This document shows positions 54,876-64,000 of a DNA stretch of 64,000 bases, piece by piece; the stretch's first letter is position 1; every line of letters begins with the position of its first letter. The notes beneath the pieces are model-generated. The model saw only the letters and a program-made list of their open reading frames with translations. It had not been told where the DNA came from and did not search any database. Made by a program: the position numbers and the translations under genes. Source of the DNA: Ruegeria spongiae (GTDB lineage Bacteria > Pseudomonadota > Alphaproteobacteria > Rhodobacterales > Rhodobacteraceae); assembly GCF_023502395.1 (NCBI RefSeq), contig NZ_JAMFMB010000016.1, positions 45,298 through 109,297 on the forward strand, read 5' to 3'.

Positions 54876-54916
54876 GGAGTGTATTGCGCAGGAAGCGGTC
54901 TTGTCCCGCTACCCGT

Positions 54917-55846
54917 TTAACCCAGTTTTTCGGTCAGTTCCGGCACGGCCTGGAACAGGTCGGCAACCAGTCCGAAATCCGCAACCTGGAAGATCGGTGC
55001 TTCTTCGTCCTTGTTGATCGCAACGATGATCTTGCTGTCCTTCATACCGGCCAGGTGCTGGATCGCGCCCGAGATGCCAACGGCAACATACAGGTCAGGG
55101 GCAACAACCTTGCCGGTCTGACCCACCTGCCAGTCGTTCGGGGCATAGCCCGAGTCGACCGCCGCACGCGAAGCACCAACAGCCGCGCCCAGCTTGTCGG
55201 CCAGGGTCTCGATCAGTTTGAAGTCGTCTTCGGACCCAACGCCACGGCCACCCGACACAACAACGCCCGCCGAGGTCAGCTCGGGGCGGTCGCTTTCGGC
55301 AACCTTGTCCTCAACCCAGGAGCTGAGGCCTGGATCAGCGGCTGCCGACACGGTCTCGACCGATGCGGAACCACCTTCACCGGCGGCGTCAAATGTCGAC
55401 GTCCGGATGGTGATGACTTTCTTGGCGTCGTTCGACTTGACGGTCTGAACCGCGTTGCCCGCGTAGATCGGACGCTCGAAGGTCGAGCCGTCGACCACAC
55501 CGGACGCGTCCGAGATGATCATCGAATCCAGCAGCGCAGCAACGCGCGGCATCACGTTCTTGGCGTCGGTGGTGGCGGGGGCAACGATATGCTCATAGCC
55601 ATCGGCCAGGCTGACGATCAGCGCGGCGGTGGCTTCGGCCAGGCGGTGACCCAGCGAGGCATCCTCGGCGACCAGCACCTTGGAGACACCGTCGATCTTG
55701 GCGGCGGCGTCGCCTGCGGCGGCGGCAGAGGCACCAGCGGCCAAAACGGTCACGTCACCCAGTTGCTTTGCAGCGGTCACGGCCTTGGCGGTTGCGTCCA
55801 GACCCAGTTCGCCATTGGTGACTTCGGCAAGAAGAAGTACAGCCAT
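54917..55846 (-). CDS. etfA: Electron transfer flavoprotein subunit alpha
   Basis: FAD-binding subunit that passes electrons from acyl-CoA and other dehydrogenases to ETF:quinone oxidoreductase. 309 aa with [62 protein letters not shown] (about 220-267). Starts at the last base of the etfB stop. Confidence 0.96.
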   Translation of the reverse strand: MAVLLLAEVTNGELGLDATAKAVTAAKQLGDVTVLAAGASAAAAGDAAAKIDGVSKVLVAEDASLGHRLAEATAALIVSLADGYEHIVAPATTDAKNVMPRVAALLDSMIISDASGVVDGSTFERPIYAGNAVQTVKSNDAKKVITIRTSTFDAAGEGGSASVETVSAAADPGLSSWVEDKVAESDRPELTSAGVVVSGGRGVGSEDDFKLIETLADKLGAAVGASRAAVDSGYAPNDWQVGQTGKVVAPDLYVAVGISGAIQHLAGMKDSKIIVAINKDEEAPIFQVADFGLVADLFQAVPELTEKLG

Positions 55847-56604
55847 TACACAGCCCCCGCTTCTTTGAGTTTCTCTACCAGCTCGTCAACCGAGCCGACG
55901 ATGATGCCTGCTGCACGTGCGGCGGGCTCTTCGGTCTTGACGATTTCCAGACGCGGAGTAACGTCGACGCCGTAATCGGCGGCAGTTTTCTCGTCCAGCG
56001 GCTTTTTCTTCGCCTTCATGATGTTGGGCAGCGAGGCATAGCGCGGCTCGTTCAGGCGCAGGTCAACGGTCACGATGGTCGGCATCTTGACGCTGATGGT
56101 CTGCAGGCCGCCGTCCACCTCGCGGGTGATCTTGGCGCTGTCGCCGTCGATGTCCAGCTCAGAGGCAAAGGTGCCCTGCGACCAGCCCAGCAGGGCCGAC
56201 AGCATCTGACCGGTGGCGTTCATGTCGTTGTCGATGGACTGTTTGCCGGCCAGAACGATGCCGGGCTGCTCTTCCTCGACCACTTTGGCCAGGATCTTGG
56301 CAACCGCCAGCGGCTCGATGTCCTGATGGACGTCGTCAGCAGCGATAACCAGAATGGCGCGGTCGGCCCCCATGGCCAGCGCGGTGCGCAGGGTTTCCTG
56401 CGCCTGCTTGACGCCGATCGAAACGGCGACGACCTCATCGGCCTTGCCTGCTTCCTTGAGACGGATCGCTTCCTCGACCGCGATTTCGTCGAAGGGGTTC
56501 ATCGACATCTTCACGTTGGCGAGATCGACACCGCTACCGTCCGCTTTCACGCGGACCTTCACATTATAGTCAATCACGCGTTTGACAGGCACGAGTACCT
56601 TCAT
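55846..56604 (-). CDS. etfB: Electron transfer flavoprotein subunit beta
   Basis: AMP-binding partner of etfA. 252 aa with [37 protein letters not shown], and the recognition loop [22 protein letters not shown] segment. ATG 56604 has GGAG upstream; the extra six codons to 56622 are not used. Confidence 0.96.
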   Translation of the reverse strand: MKVLVPVKRVIDYNVKVRVKADGSGVDLANVKMSMNPFDEIAVEEAIRLKEAGKADEVVAVSIGVKQAQETLRTALAMGADRAILVIAADDVHQDIEPLAVAKILAKVVEEEQPGIVLAGKQSIDNDMNATGQMLSALLGWSQGTFASELDIDGDSAKITREVDGGLQTISVKMPTIVTVDLRLNEPRYASLPNIMKAKKKPLDEKTAADYGVDVTPRLEIVKTEEPAARAAGIIVGSVDELVEKLKEAGAV

Positions 56605-56969
56605 TTGCGTCATTCTCCTCACAGATTTGTCGAGCCGTGCGTCGACTCGACCTTTGTTCTCTTGGGCTAGATAGCGGGTAGAGACATCGGAAAACAGGTT
56701 AAAATCGTCACATTGGCAATAAACGACGTCGGGTTTTTTCGTTTTCGGTTTGAAGGTCAGTCTGTTGCCCGATCAAGGCAGGATTTTCCCTTGCCCCGAA
56801 CTGGTTCGCGCAGGCGGATCGCGATCCGTTTGTCAGCGTGAATCGGAAGCAAAAGCTGTCGCATCCTGCAGGCACCTGAACGCTTGCGGTGCAGGGTCAG
56901 CCTTGCGATACCGGGGGCAACCCTGCGGTGCTGCACCTTGCCCGCCAATCCATTTGTGGACGTCTTCCT
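56605..56969. other. Intergenic region of about 365 bp
   Basis: Divergent gap between etfB and the permease. It should contain the etfB promoter and any permease promoter. It has an AT-rich T-run (around 56736-56745) and no readable frame with codon bias like the neighbours. I see no ugpA, ugpB or ugpC remnant here. Confidence 0.5.
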
Positions 56970-57755
56970 TTGCCCGGAAACCGCCTTTTCGACCATGCGA
57001 TCCTTCTGGCGGGTGTTGTTGTCATGACTGGCCCAGTTGGTCTTTTGATCTGGGAATTGATGGCCGGGTTTGATCCTGCGGCGCTGTGGTCGCTTTTTGC
57101 GGATATCTGGCGCGGCGGGCGTAGCGGCACCGGCATCGGGGCCGGGGCGATGATGCGGAATTCGATGATCCTGGCGCTGGGGGTTGCGGTTGTGAAATGC
57201 ACGATCTCGCTGCTGGCTGCCTATGCGCTGGTGTTTTTTCGACTGCCGCGTAGCGGGCTCATCTACGGTGTGATCCTGGTGCCTATGTTCTTTCCCATCG
57301 AGACCCGTATCCTGCCCACATTCGCCGTCACAAGCGATCTGGGGCTGTTGAATTCCTATGCCGGAATGATTCTGCCGATCACCGCCAGCGGGCTGGGTGT
57401 TCTGGTCTTTCACCAGTTTCTGCGGCAAGTTCCGGGCGAGTTGATCGAGGCCGCGCAGCTCGACGGGGCCGGGCCGCTGCGTGTTCTGTTCGATATCATT
57501 CTGCCGCTCTCGTTGCCGATGATGATGGCGCTTTTTGCGATCCTTTTTGTGCTGGGCTGGAACCAGTATGTCTGGCCGATCATGATCACCACCACGAGCC
57601 AGGATCATGACACATTGGTTCGTGGCATGGCCTATGCGGGCTTTGGCGGACAGGCGGGCATGGCGCTTGCGCTGTTGTCGTTGCTGCCGCCTGCGCTTGT
57701 GGTGATCGTGTTGCAGCGCTGGCTGATGCGGGGCCTGACCACAGGTATCCACTAA
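56970..57755 (+). CDS. Orphan ABC sugar/glycerol-3-phosphate permease, UgpE (MalG)-like
   Basis: 261 aa, six predicted helices and the EAA loop EAAQLDGAGPLRVLFDIILPLSLP (about 183-206). RILPTFAVTSDLGLLNSYAGM and ILFVLGWNQYVWPIMI closely follow UgpE. No second permease, binding protein or ATPase is nearby, which such importers need. TTG 56970 is a guess; GTG 56889 would add 27 poor residues. May be a working lone permease or a relict. Confidence 0.8.
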   Translation: MPGNRLFDHAILLAGVVVMTGPVGLLIWELMAGFDPAALWSLFADIWRGGRSGTGIGAGAMMRNSMILALGVAVVKCTISLLAAYALVFFRLPRSGLIYGVILVPMFFPIETRILPTFAVTSDLGLLNSYAGMILPITASGLGVLVFHQFLRQVPGELIEAAQLDGAGPLRVLFDIILPLSLPMMMALFAILFVLGWNQYVWPIMITTTSQDHDTLVRGMAYAGFGGQAGMALALLSLLPPALVVIVLQRWLMRGLTTGIH

Positions 57756-57828
57756 GGCGCTGGCGGTCCCAATCGGGCGCGTTATCCGTTAGAGTGAATT
57801 CTACGATGATCCGGTAACGGAGGTAATC

Positions 57829-58197
57829 ATGGAAAAAGTGCTTGGTTTCGGCGGATTCTTCTTCCGCTCTGACGACCCCAAGGGGCTGGCGCGGTGGTAT
57901 CGGGATCTGCTCGGCATCGATCTGGTGCCAGACGACTATGACACCCCATGCTGGCAGCAACAGGCTGGCGCGACCGTATTTGCCCCGTTCGACAAGGTCA
58001 CCGAATATTTCGGGAACTCCGAAAAGCAGTTCATGCTGAATTTCCGGGTCCGCGATCTGGACGCGATGATCGCGCAGTTGCAGGCTTCAGGGATCGAGGT
58101 GCGCCGGGATCCGGATTCACCCTACCCGAATGGCAGCTTTGCCTGGCTCAACGACCCCGAGGGCAATCCGATCGAGTTATGGGAACCTGCGGAGTAG
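57829..58197 (+). CDS. VOC-superfamily (glyoxalase-like) protein
   Basis: 122 aa with two VOC halves: LGFGGFFFRSDDPKGLARWYRDLLGIDLV and FMLNFRVRDLDAMIAQLQASGIEV, ending DPEGNPIELWEP with the Glu metal ligand. ATG at 57829 with GGAGGT upstream. Substrate unknown. Confidence 0.87.
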   Translation: MEKVLGFGGFFFRSDDPKGLARWYRDLLGIDLVPDDYDTPCWQQQAGATVFAPFDKVTEYFGNSEKQFMLNFRVRDLDAMIAQLQASGIEVRRDPDSPYPNGSFAWLNDPEGNPIELWEPAE

Positions 58198-58223
58198 GGG
58201 CTTGGGTGCAGGTAGATTGGCCC

Positions 58224-58267
58224 GGGGCTCCGCCCTTCCGGTCGCCGGGTCCTCCACCGGAGGCCCC
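58224..58267. repeat. Imperfect GC-rich inverted repeat between convergent genes
   Basis: GGGGCTCCG (58224-58232) and CGGAGGCCCC (58258-58267) pair with one bulge between the VOC and adenosyltransferase ends. Possible bidirectional terminator without a T-run. Confidence 0.35.
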
Positions 58268-58280
58268 GCCGCTGGCAGAA

Positions 58281-58853
58281 TCAGCGGTTCGCGCCCGGAA
58301 CCCACAAAACATCGTCCTTGCCACCATTATTGGCCTGCCGCGCGGCCACGAAGAACCAGTCGCTGAGGCGGTTGAGATATGTCACGGCGGCCTCGTTGAT
58401 CGGCTCATGACTGGCAAGCTCGACGGCCATCCGCTCGGCGCGGCGCGACACAGTGCGGCAGACATGCAGGCTGGCGGCCAGGCGCGATCCCCCGGGCAGA
58501 ATGAAACTGCGCAGCGGCTCCAGATCGGCGTTCATCATGTCGATCTCGCCCTCAAGCCGTTCGGTCTGCGTGGCGCTCATACGCAGGGGCGGGTATTCGG
58601 CATCGGCATCCTTGTCCATGTCGGGACGGCACAGGTCGGCACCCAGATCAAACAGATCGTTCTGGATATGTGACAGGGCCTCATCCAGCGCGCCTTCGGC
58701 ATCCAGCCGCGCGACGCCGACGAAGGAATTCAGCTCATCCACCGTGCCATAGGCCGCCACGCGCCCCGAGAATTTGTCGACCCGGTCGCCATTGCCAAGG
58801 GCGGTCTGGCCGCCATCGCCGGTGCGGGTGTAGATCTTGTTGAGAACGACCAT
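58281..58853 (-). CDS. cobO: PduO-type cob(I)alamin adenosyltransferase
   Basis: Attaches the adenosyl group to cob(I)alamin. 190 aa with KIYTRTGDGGQTALGNG, AYGTVDELNSFVG, PGGSRLAASLHVCRTVSRRAER and LNRLSDWFFVAAR, the PduO/MMAB hallmarks (not the CobA type, although many genomes call the gene cobO). ATG 58853; 4 nt after the HIG1-like gene. Confidence 0.92.
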   Translation of the reverse strand: MVVLNKIYTRTGDGGQTALGNGDRVDKFSGRVAAYGTVDELNSFVGVARLDAEGALDEALSHIQNDLFDLGADLCRPDMDKDADAEYPPLRMSATQTERLEGEIDMMNADLEPLRSFILPGGSRLAASLHVCRTVSRRAERMAVELASHEPINEAAVTYLNRLSDWFFVAARQANNGGKDDVLWVPGANR

Positions 58854-58857
58854 CGCC

Positions 58858-59061
58858 TCAGCCCCCCTGATTTCGCAGATACACGTAAAGCACCACAAGG
58901 CAGACGGCGATAAACTGGAACAGCAGCCGCAGCCGCATCATCTTGTTGCCATGTTTGGCGTTGAACTCGCCACCTTTGGCGAAGCCGCCGATCCCGAGCA
59001 TCAGAACGACGACAACCGCCGCCATTGCCAGCCCCAGTATGCCCAGTAACAGACTGTCCAT
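58858..59061 (-). CDS. HIG1-like twin-transmembrane protein
   Basis: 67 aa with two helices and the connecting NKMMRLRLLFQFIAV segment, like the QRMMRARVAAQ motif of HIG1-type proteins. Such proteins aid cytochrome oxidase in other organisms. Tightly linked to the adenosyltransferase gene. Confidence 0.7.
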   Translation of the reverse strand: MDSLLLGILGLAMAAVVVVLMLGIGGFAKGGEFNAKHGNKMMRLRLLFQFIAVCLVVLYVYLRNQGG

Positions 59062-59134
59062 GCCGCCCTCACATATTCCATGTTCTGCCCCTTCACCTAG
59101 CGGGTCGGGGCGAAAAAGCGAACCGGTTTTTACA

Positions 59135-59962
59135 TTACATCTGCGACAGGATGCGGTCGCTGGCCCGTGTCGACAGAATGCGGCGGAGGATCGCAGCGAA
59201 ATAAGTGGGTGTTGTCACATAATACCGCGCGCGCGGGCGTTTGGCCTCAGCCGCATGGGCCAGCTTGGCGGTCACTGCCGAGGCTGGCAGTTCGAACCTG
59301 TCCTTGCCGGTGCCCTCGTAAAGGCGCTTGAGTAGGGTATCCTCATATTGCTGTTTCAGCGCCGAGGCTTCCCAGTTGATGAACCGCTCGAAGACCGGGA
59401 TCGCCTTTTCGCGGATTTTTGAGGTGACCGGGCCGGGCTCGATCAGGATCACGTCGATGCCCGATCCGCGCAGTTCGAGGCGCAGCGTGTCGCTCAAGCC
59501 TTCCAGCGCGTATTTCGTGGCCACATAGGCGCCGCGCCACTTGAAGGCGACAAGTCCCAGCACCGAGGAATTCTGGATGATCCGGCCATGCCCCTGCGCC
59601 CGCATGACGGGAACCACACGGCGCGTCAACTCATGCCAGCCAAAGAAGTTGCTTTCGAAGATATAGCGCAGACCGTCGGTCGGCACGTCCTCAACCGCAC
59701 CGGGAAGGCCGTGCGCGCCGTTGTTGAACACCACGTCCAGCGTTCCGCCTGTCGCGGTCAGAACCTCCGCCAACCCCGAGGCGATGCTATCAGTGTCGGC
59801 ATAGTCGATTCTGGGGCTGTCGAAGCCCTGCGCGCGCAGCCGGTCGCAGTCGCGCTGGTTGCGGCATGAGGCAAAAACATGCCAGCCCCGCGCACGCATG
59901 CCGTGTGCCGCATCAAGTCCGATGCCCGAAGAACACCCTGTGATCAGAATGGTTTTCCGCAT
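59135..59962 (-). CDS. Short-chain dehydrogenase/reductase
   Basis: 275 aa classical SDR: cofactor GCSSGIG (9-15), FNNGA, SSVLG serine and YVATK catalytic Tyr/Lys. C-terminal part is helical and basic, typical of the DltE/YqjQ-like group. Substrate unknown. Isolated gene. Confidence 0.9.
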   Translation of the reverse strand: MRKTILITGCSSGIGLDAAHGMRARGWHVFASCRNQRDCDRLRAQGFDSPRIDYADTDSIASGLAEVLTATGGTLDVVFNNGAHGLPGAVEDVPTDGLRYIFESNFFGWHELTRRVVPVMRAQGHGRIIQNSSVLGLVAFKWRGAYVATKYALEGLSDTLRLELRGSGIDVILIEPGPVTSKIREKAIPVFERFINWEASALKQQYEDTLLKRLYEGTGKDRFELPASAVTAKLAHAAEAKRPRARYYVTTPTYFAAILRRILSTRASDRILSQM

Positions 59963-60030
59963 GTCGCCTCTTGCCCGTACCCGAGGTCTCTATGACCGCA
60001 GAGCGGGATTGGCGCAATGCGCTGTCAAGT

Positions 60031-60660
60031 TCAGTTTGCGTTTTTGCTGACCAGTGATGCCGCAATCCAACCAATCTGCCGTTCGGGCAGAACCCGCAGC
60101 CGCAGCCAGCCGGTACCCGAGCTATCCAGCACCTCGACCTGGTGGCCGATATTCAGGCGGGTGATCACCGGATAGATTGTGCCGGGGCCGTCGCGCATGT
60201 TGACGCGGGTGCCGGTGATTTCGCGAATGTCGCGCTGAGGTTCGGCAAGCGTCGTTGCGAGCGGCTGCTCTGGCGCCTGCGCATCCGTCACGGTCTCGGC
60301 GGACAGCAGACCCTCTTGCAGAGAGGCCAGCGTGACCGTGTCTTCGGCCGGGGTCTGGAACAGGCTGTCAGAGCCACTGATGACGTTGACCTGCGCCAGT
60401 CGGGTCAGCGCGTCCGACGCCTCGGGCTCGGGTGTCGTGGGTTGGACAGGCCGGGTGGTGGGCTGCGGTTCGATAACCGGTTCCGAAACAAGCTCTGGCG
60501 CAGAGGAGGCGATCCTGACGGGTGGTGTTTCGGCGCTTGGGGCTTGCGCCACCGGTTCGGGCTTTGGTCCGCGCACACCGCGCGGTTCGAAATCCGCGCC
60601 GCCACTGAGTTCATAAAAGGCAAAGCCCATGAAAGCAAAAGATACAATAACCAAGCGCAT
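60031..60660 (-). CDS. SH3b-domain envelope protein
   Basis: 209 aa: N-terminal membrane anchor (about 4-16), a long Pro/Glu/Thr-rich linker, and a C-terminal bacterial SH3 domain from GTRVNMRDGPGTIYPVI to QIGWIAASLV. It probably binds peptidoglycan. The upstream ~200 bp lead toward parC on the other strand. Confidence 0.87.
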   Translation of the reverse strand: MRLVIVSFAFMGFAFYELSGGADFEPRGVRGPKPEPVAQAPSAETPPVRIASSAPELVSEPVIEPQPTTRPVQPTTPEPEASDALTRLAQVNVISGSDSLFQTPAEDTVTLASLQEGLLSAETVTDAQAPEQPLATTLAEPQRDIREITGTRVNMRDGPGTIYPVITRLNIGHQVEVLDSSGTGWLRLRVLPERQIGWIAASLVSKNAN

Positions 60661-60863
60661 GGCGCGCCTCCCCGTACTAAATAAACAACTGGAATCAGCA
60701 GCAGACTTAACTTCCCCACCCTACCATAACCGGGCTTTGGAGTCGAAATACCGGGGAGGATTCGCGGACTGGTCCCCATAAGCTGTGGAAAACCCGCCGG
60801 GTGCTGTGGGAAAACACATACGCTCGCTTTACGCCCGGCGCTTGGCGGCGTATCACATCATAT

Positions 60864-63212
60864 ATGAGCGATACGATCGACGACCCCAACATGAAGTTGC
60901 CCGAACCCGGTTCCGAAGTGGCCGAACCGCTGCGCCGCGCCATTGGCGAGCGCTATCTGACCTATGCGCTGTCCACTATCATGCACCGGGCGCTGCCCGA
61001 TGCGCGCGACGGGCTAAAGCCGGTGCATCGGCGCATATTGTTCGCGATGCGGGAACTGCGGCTGAACGCAACGGGCGGATTCCGCAAGTCGGCCAAGATC
61101 TCGGGCGACGTGATGGGCAACTATCACCCGCATGGCGACGCCGCGATCTATGATGCGATGGCGCGTCTGGCGCAGGACTTCAACGTGCGCTACCCGCTGG
61201 TCGACGGGCAGGGCAATTTCGGCAATATCGACGGTGATAACCCGGCGGCTTCGCGATATACCGAGGCGCGGATGACCATCGTGGCCGAGGCGCTGCTGGA
61301 AGGTCTGAACGAGGATGCGGTTGATTTCCGGGAAAACTACGATGGCACGCTCACCGAACCAGTGGTGCTGCCAGCGCAATTCCCCAACCTGCTGGCCAAC
61401 GGATCAAGCGGGATCGCGGTGGGGATGGCCACCAACATCCCGCCCCACAATATTGCCGAGCTTTGCGACGCCTGCCTGCATCTGATCAAGACGCCCGACG
61501 CGCGCGACGACACGCTGCTGAACTACGTGCCGGGCCCCGATTTCCCCACCGGTGGCATCATTGTTGAGCCGCCCGAGAACATCGCGCAAGCCTATCGCAC
61601 CGGGCGCGGCAGCTTCCGGCTGCGCTGCAAATACGAGGTCGAGGATCTGGGTCGCGGCCAGTGGCAGATTGTGGTCACCGAAATCCCTTATCAGGTCCAG
61701 AAATCCAAGCTGATCGAAAAGATCGCCGAGGTGATCCAGACCAAGAAAATCCCGATCCTCGGGGATGTGCGTGACGAAAGCGCCGATGACATCCGCCTGA
61801 TCCTCGAACCGCGGTCCAAGAATGTGGACCCCGAGGTGCTGATGAACATGCTCTACCGCAACTCGGACCTCGAGGTGCGGTTCTCGCTCAACATGAATGT
61901 GTTGATCGACGGGGTCACGCCCAAGGTCTGCTCGATGAAAGAGGTGCTGCGCGCCTTCCTCGATCACCGGCAAGAGGTGCTGCTGCGCCGCTCGCGCTAT
62001 CGGTTGGGCAAGATCGATCATCGGCTGGAAGTGCTGGAAGGCTTCATCGTTGCCTTCCTCAATCTGGACCGGGTGATCGACATCATCCGCTATGACGACG
62101 ACCCCAAGGCGGCGCTGATGCGCGAGGATTGGGGCAAGGATCATGTCCGCGCCACCGACGAGAGTGACTATGTCTCGCCGCCGCTTGGTGAGGGCGAACT
62201 GAGTGAGGTTCAGGTCGATGCCATCCTCAACATGCGCCTGCGCAGCTTGCGGCGTCTGGAAGAGATGGAACTGATCCGCGAACGCGACGCCTTGATGGAG
62301 GAACGCGCCGGGATCGAGGATTTGCTCGACAGCACCGATCTGCAATGGGCCCGCATCGCCGAACAGCTGCGCGAGACCCGCAAGACCTTTGGCAAGGACT
62401 ATGAGGGCGGCGCCCGCCGCACCCGCTTTGCCGAGGCGGGCGAGGTTGAAGAGGTGCCGCTTGAGGCGATGATCGACCGCGAGCCGATCACGGTTGTGTG
62501 CTCGCAGATGGGCTGGGTCCGGGCGATGACCGGCCATATCGATCTGAAACGCGAATTGAAGTTCAAGGATGGCGACGGCCCGCGCTTTATCTTCCACGCC
62601 GAAACCACCGACCGGTTGCTGGTTTTCGCCAGCAACGGGCGGTTCTATACGGTGAGCGCGTCCAATCTGCCTGGTGGGCGCGGTATGGGTGAGCCGCTCA
62701 GGCTGATGGTCGATCTGCCCAACGAGGCCGAGATCATCGACATCCTGATCCACAAACCCGACCGCAAGCTGCTGGTGGCCTCCAGCACGGGCAACGGCTT
62801 TGTTGTGCCCGAGTCCGAGGTGGTGGCCCAGACCCGCAGCGGCAAGCAGGTGCTGAACGTCAAGGGCGACGACCGCGCGTTGATCTGCACGCCGGTGGCT
62901 GGCGACCACGTGGCGGTGGTGTCGGAGAATGGCAAGTTTCTTGTCTTCCCCACCGACGAACTGCCCGAGATGGGTCGGGGCAAAGGCGTGCGGCTGCAGA
63001 AATACAATATGGCGCGGGGCAAGCAGGGCTCGCTTGAACTGGATGGCGGGCTGAGCGACGTGACCACTTTCAACTGGGACGAGGGGCTGCGCTGGACCAT
63101 GGGCGGCGACAAGACCCGGCACGAGGGGGATCTGACCCAATGGCTGGCCAAGCGGGCAGGGGTGGGCAAACGGCCCCCACATGGCTTCCCGCGCAACTAC
63201 AAGTTCTCGTGA
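60864..63212 (+). CDS. parC: DNA topoisomerase IV subunit A
   Basis: Decatenates daughter chromosomes with ParE. 782 aa, catalytic Tyr in [10 protein letters not shown] near residue 129, VHRRILFAM and DGLKPVHRR at the start, and the C-terminal beta-pinwheel after about 500. ATG 60864 is preferred over the frame to 60801. Start region carries CTGTGGAAAAC-like repeats. Confidence 0.95.
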   Translation: MSDTIDDPNMKLPEPGSEVAEPLRRAIGERYLTYALSTIMHRALPDARDGLKPVHRRILFAMRELRLNATGGFRKSAKISGDVMGNYHPHGDAAIYDAMARLAQDFNVRYPLVDGQGNFGNIDGDNPAASRYTEARMTIVAEALLEGLNEDAVDFRENYDGTLTEPVVLPAQFPNLLANGSSGIAVGMATNIPPHNIAELCDACLHLIKTPDARDDTLLNYVPGPDFPTGGIIVEPPENIAQAYRTGRGSFRLRCKYEVEDLGRGQWQIVVTEIPYQVQKSKLIEKIAEVIQTKKIPILGDVRDESADDIRLILEPRSKNVDPEVLMNMLYRNSDLEVRFSLNMNVLIDGVTPKVCSMKEVLRAFLDHRQEVLLRRSRYRLGKIDHRLEVLEGFIVAFLNLDRVIDIIRYDDDPKAALMREDWGKDHVRATDESDYVSPPLGEGELSEVQVDAILNMRLRSLRRLEEMELIRERDALMEERAGIEDLLDSTDLQWARIAEQLRETRKTFGKDYEGGARRTRFAEAGEVEEVPLEAMIDREPITVVCSQMGWVRAMTGHIDLKRELKFKDGDGPRFIFHAETTDRLLVFASNGRFYTVSASNLPGGRGMGEPLRLMVDLPNEAEIIDILIHKPDRKLLVASSTGNGFVVPESEVVAQTRSGKQVLNVKGDDRALICTPVAGDHVAVVSENGKFLVFPTDELPEMGRGKGVRLQKYNMARGKQGSLELDGGLSDVTTFNWDEGLRWTMGGDKTRHEGDLTQWLAKRAGVGKRPPHGFPRNYKFS

Positions 63213-63312
63213 GCCGCCGAATGTTTGGAAGAAATCCGCTCAAGCCGCTTGGAGAAACGCCCCGGAGGTGGTCTAAGATCGCCCCTGAGGAACCAATCGA
63301 GACGGGACAACC

Positions 63313-63897
63313 ATGATCCGCACATTTGCTTTTGCCGGTGGGCTTGCCCTGATGGCGGCCTGTACGCAGACCCAGATAGACGAAGCGCCCGAAGATCTGG
63401 GGGACTTCAAACTGCGCATCAACCACGTGGTTTCCGACAAGGCGGTCAAAGGCCCGGTGTCGCGTGACGCCTCGCCCGAGCAATGGAAGGCAGCGCTGAC
63501 AAATGCCATCGAAACGCGGCTGGGGCGTTACGAGGGCAGGCAGGAATACGACATCGGCGTCTATTTGGGGGCTTATATGTTGGCCCCACCGGGTGTGCCG
63601 GTGATCTACAATCCCAAAAGCATCGCAATCGTGGATGTCTATGTTTATGACGTCGGACAGAAAAAGATGCTGGCCCGCGAGCACCGCATTCAGGTGCTCG
63701 AAGACACGACCGGCGAGAGCGCTCTGGTCGGGTCGGGGCATAGTCGCACCAAGGAGCAGCAGATCGCGGGCTTGTCGTTGAAAGTCGCCGATGCAATCGA
63801 GGAATGGCTGGCCGAAGAGCATAAGAAAGACGGCTGGTTCAATACCCGACCCGATACCGAAACCGCGGCGCAGTCAGAAAACCCGCCCGGCAGCTAG
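63313..63897 (+). CDS. Predicted lipoprotein
   Basis: 194 aa with lipobox LMAAC (Cys17). FKLRINHVVSDKAVKGPVSRDA and YDIGVYLGAYMLAPPGVPVIYN fill the mature part with mixed beta structure; the C-terminus is acidic and polar. No recognised family. Follows parC by 100 bp. Confidence 0.7.
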   Translation: MIRTFAFAGGLALMAACTQTQIDEAPEDLGDFKLRINHVVSDKAVKGPVSRDASPEQWKAALTNAIETRLGRYEGRQEYDIGVYLGAYMLAPPGVPVIYNPKSIAIVDVYVYDVGQKKMLAREHRIQVLEDTTGESALVGSGHSRTKEQQIAGLSLKVADAIEEWLAEEHKKDGWFNTRPDTETAAQSENPPGS

Positions 63898-64000
63898 CGC
63901 GGCTGTACGGTTGCACTTGATTTTCCCTTTTGAACCAAATATCCCGCGCGCGCAGACGCTAACCGGGACCTGGGGTCCCCCAAAACGCAAAAGGGCGCCA
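63898..64000. other. Window-end intergenic sequence
   Basis: No gene starts here. GGGACC-TGG-GGTCCC forms a short hairpin about 63973-63987. AAAAGGGCGCC at the very end could be one arm of a terminator cut off by the edge. Confidence 0.3.

Noticed and set aside
60786..60830. CTGTGGAAAAC and CTGTGGGAAAAC near the parC start as DnaA sites
   Set aside because: They differ from the box consensus and are only two imperfect copies.
61404..63182. 592-codon frame opposite parC, and a 617-codon frame opposite rsh (43999-45852)
   Set aside because: Shadow frames of well-identified genes; composition is His/Gln/Arg-rich with no domain signature.
1..64000. CRISPR arrays, insertion sequences, integrases, tRNA and rRNA genes
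   Set aside because: I read for them on both strands and found no spaced direct repeats, transposase motifs, cloverleaf sequences or rRNA stretches.

Overview
The window is a 64 kb, gene-dense, GC-rich chromosomal segment of an alphaproteobacterium, most likely a Rhodobacteraceae member of the Roseobacter group. The evidence is the split ATP synthase operon (I-a-c-b'-b) ending in its own terminator, the ffh/chorismate mutase/rpsP/rimM gene order, a single Rsh (RelA/SpoT) gene next to rpoZ, the lepB-rnc-era-recO block, TTG and GTG starts, and many 4-nt ATGA or GTGA start/stop overlaps. I could not assign a genus. I saw no rRNA, tRNA, CRISPR array, transposase, integrase or phage gene.

Layout. 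0-10.6 kb: a truncated AGCS alanine/sodium symporter, then a leftward ribosome and secretion group: ffh, three tandem GNAT acetyltransferases with a 36-codon remnant of a fourth, chorismate mutase, rpsP, bluB, a 49-aa membrane peptide, rimM, trmD, rplS and rpmE. A kinase-like gene on the other strand sits between rimM and trmD. 10.6-16.4 kb: a highly structured leader before a YbaK-type tRNA-editing gene, an Asp/Glu racemase, a divergent azoR/LysR pair, two EamA exporters and an ArsR regulator. 16.6-19.3 kb: atpIBE-b'-b. 19.3-22.5 kb: three glycosyltransferases, apparently more AT-rich than the flanks. 22.7-24.8 kb: a divergent GntR/aminotransferase pair with two matching operator palindromes.

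25-31 kb: smc, two related small secreted proteins and a lytic transglycosylase. 31-33 kb: cobD and cobC of cobalamin synthesis, and a stand-alone receiver behind a CtrA-type site. 33-38.5 kb: glutathionyl-hydroquinone reductase, L,D-transpeptidase, a PatB-type lyase, and def, a catalytically degenerate def paralogue, and fmt. 38.5-42 kb: small membrane proteins and the overlapping chain ispH-DUF3429-methyltransferase-rnhA-TRIC. 42-54 kb: a NYN protein, folK, rpoZ, rsh, DUF2062, pdxJ, two LysE exporters, an MDR oxidoreductase, acpS, lepB, rnc, era, DUF1491, a SemiSWEET and recO. 54-64 kb: an HslJ-like lipoprotein, etfAB, an orphan UgpE-like permease, a PduO-type cobalamin adenosyltransferase with a HIG1-like protein, an SDR, parC and a lipoprotein.

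How it works together. Most of the window is housekeeping: translation (ribosomal proteins, rRNA/tRNA maturation, formylation and deformylation), protein export (ffh, lepB), ATP synthesis, the stringent response, chromosome segregation (smc, parC) and envelope maintenance. Cobalamin genes are scattered over three loci (bluB; cobC-cobD; the adenosyltransferase). The observations most worth a second look are the multi-hairpin leader at about 10.67-10.75 kb, the translationally coupled GNAT remnant, the degenerate deformylase between def and fmt, the CtrA-site receiver, the paired secreted proteins after smc and the partnerless UgpE-like permease. Nothing here is an obvious multi-gene defence or other new system. 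All calls come from reading the sequence; no database search was run.
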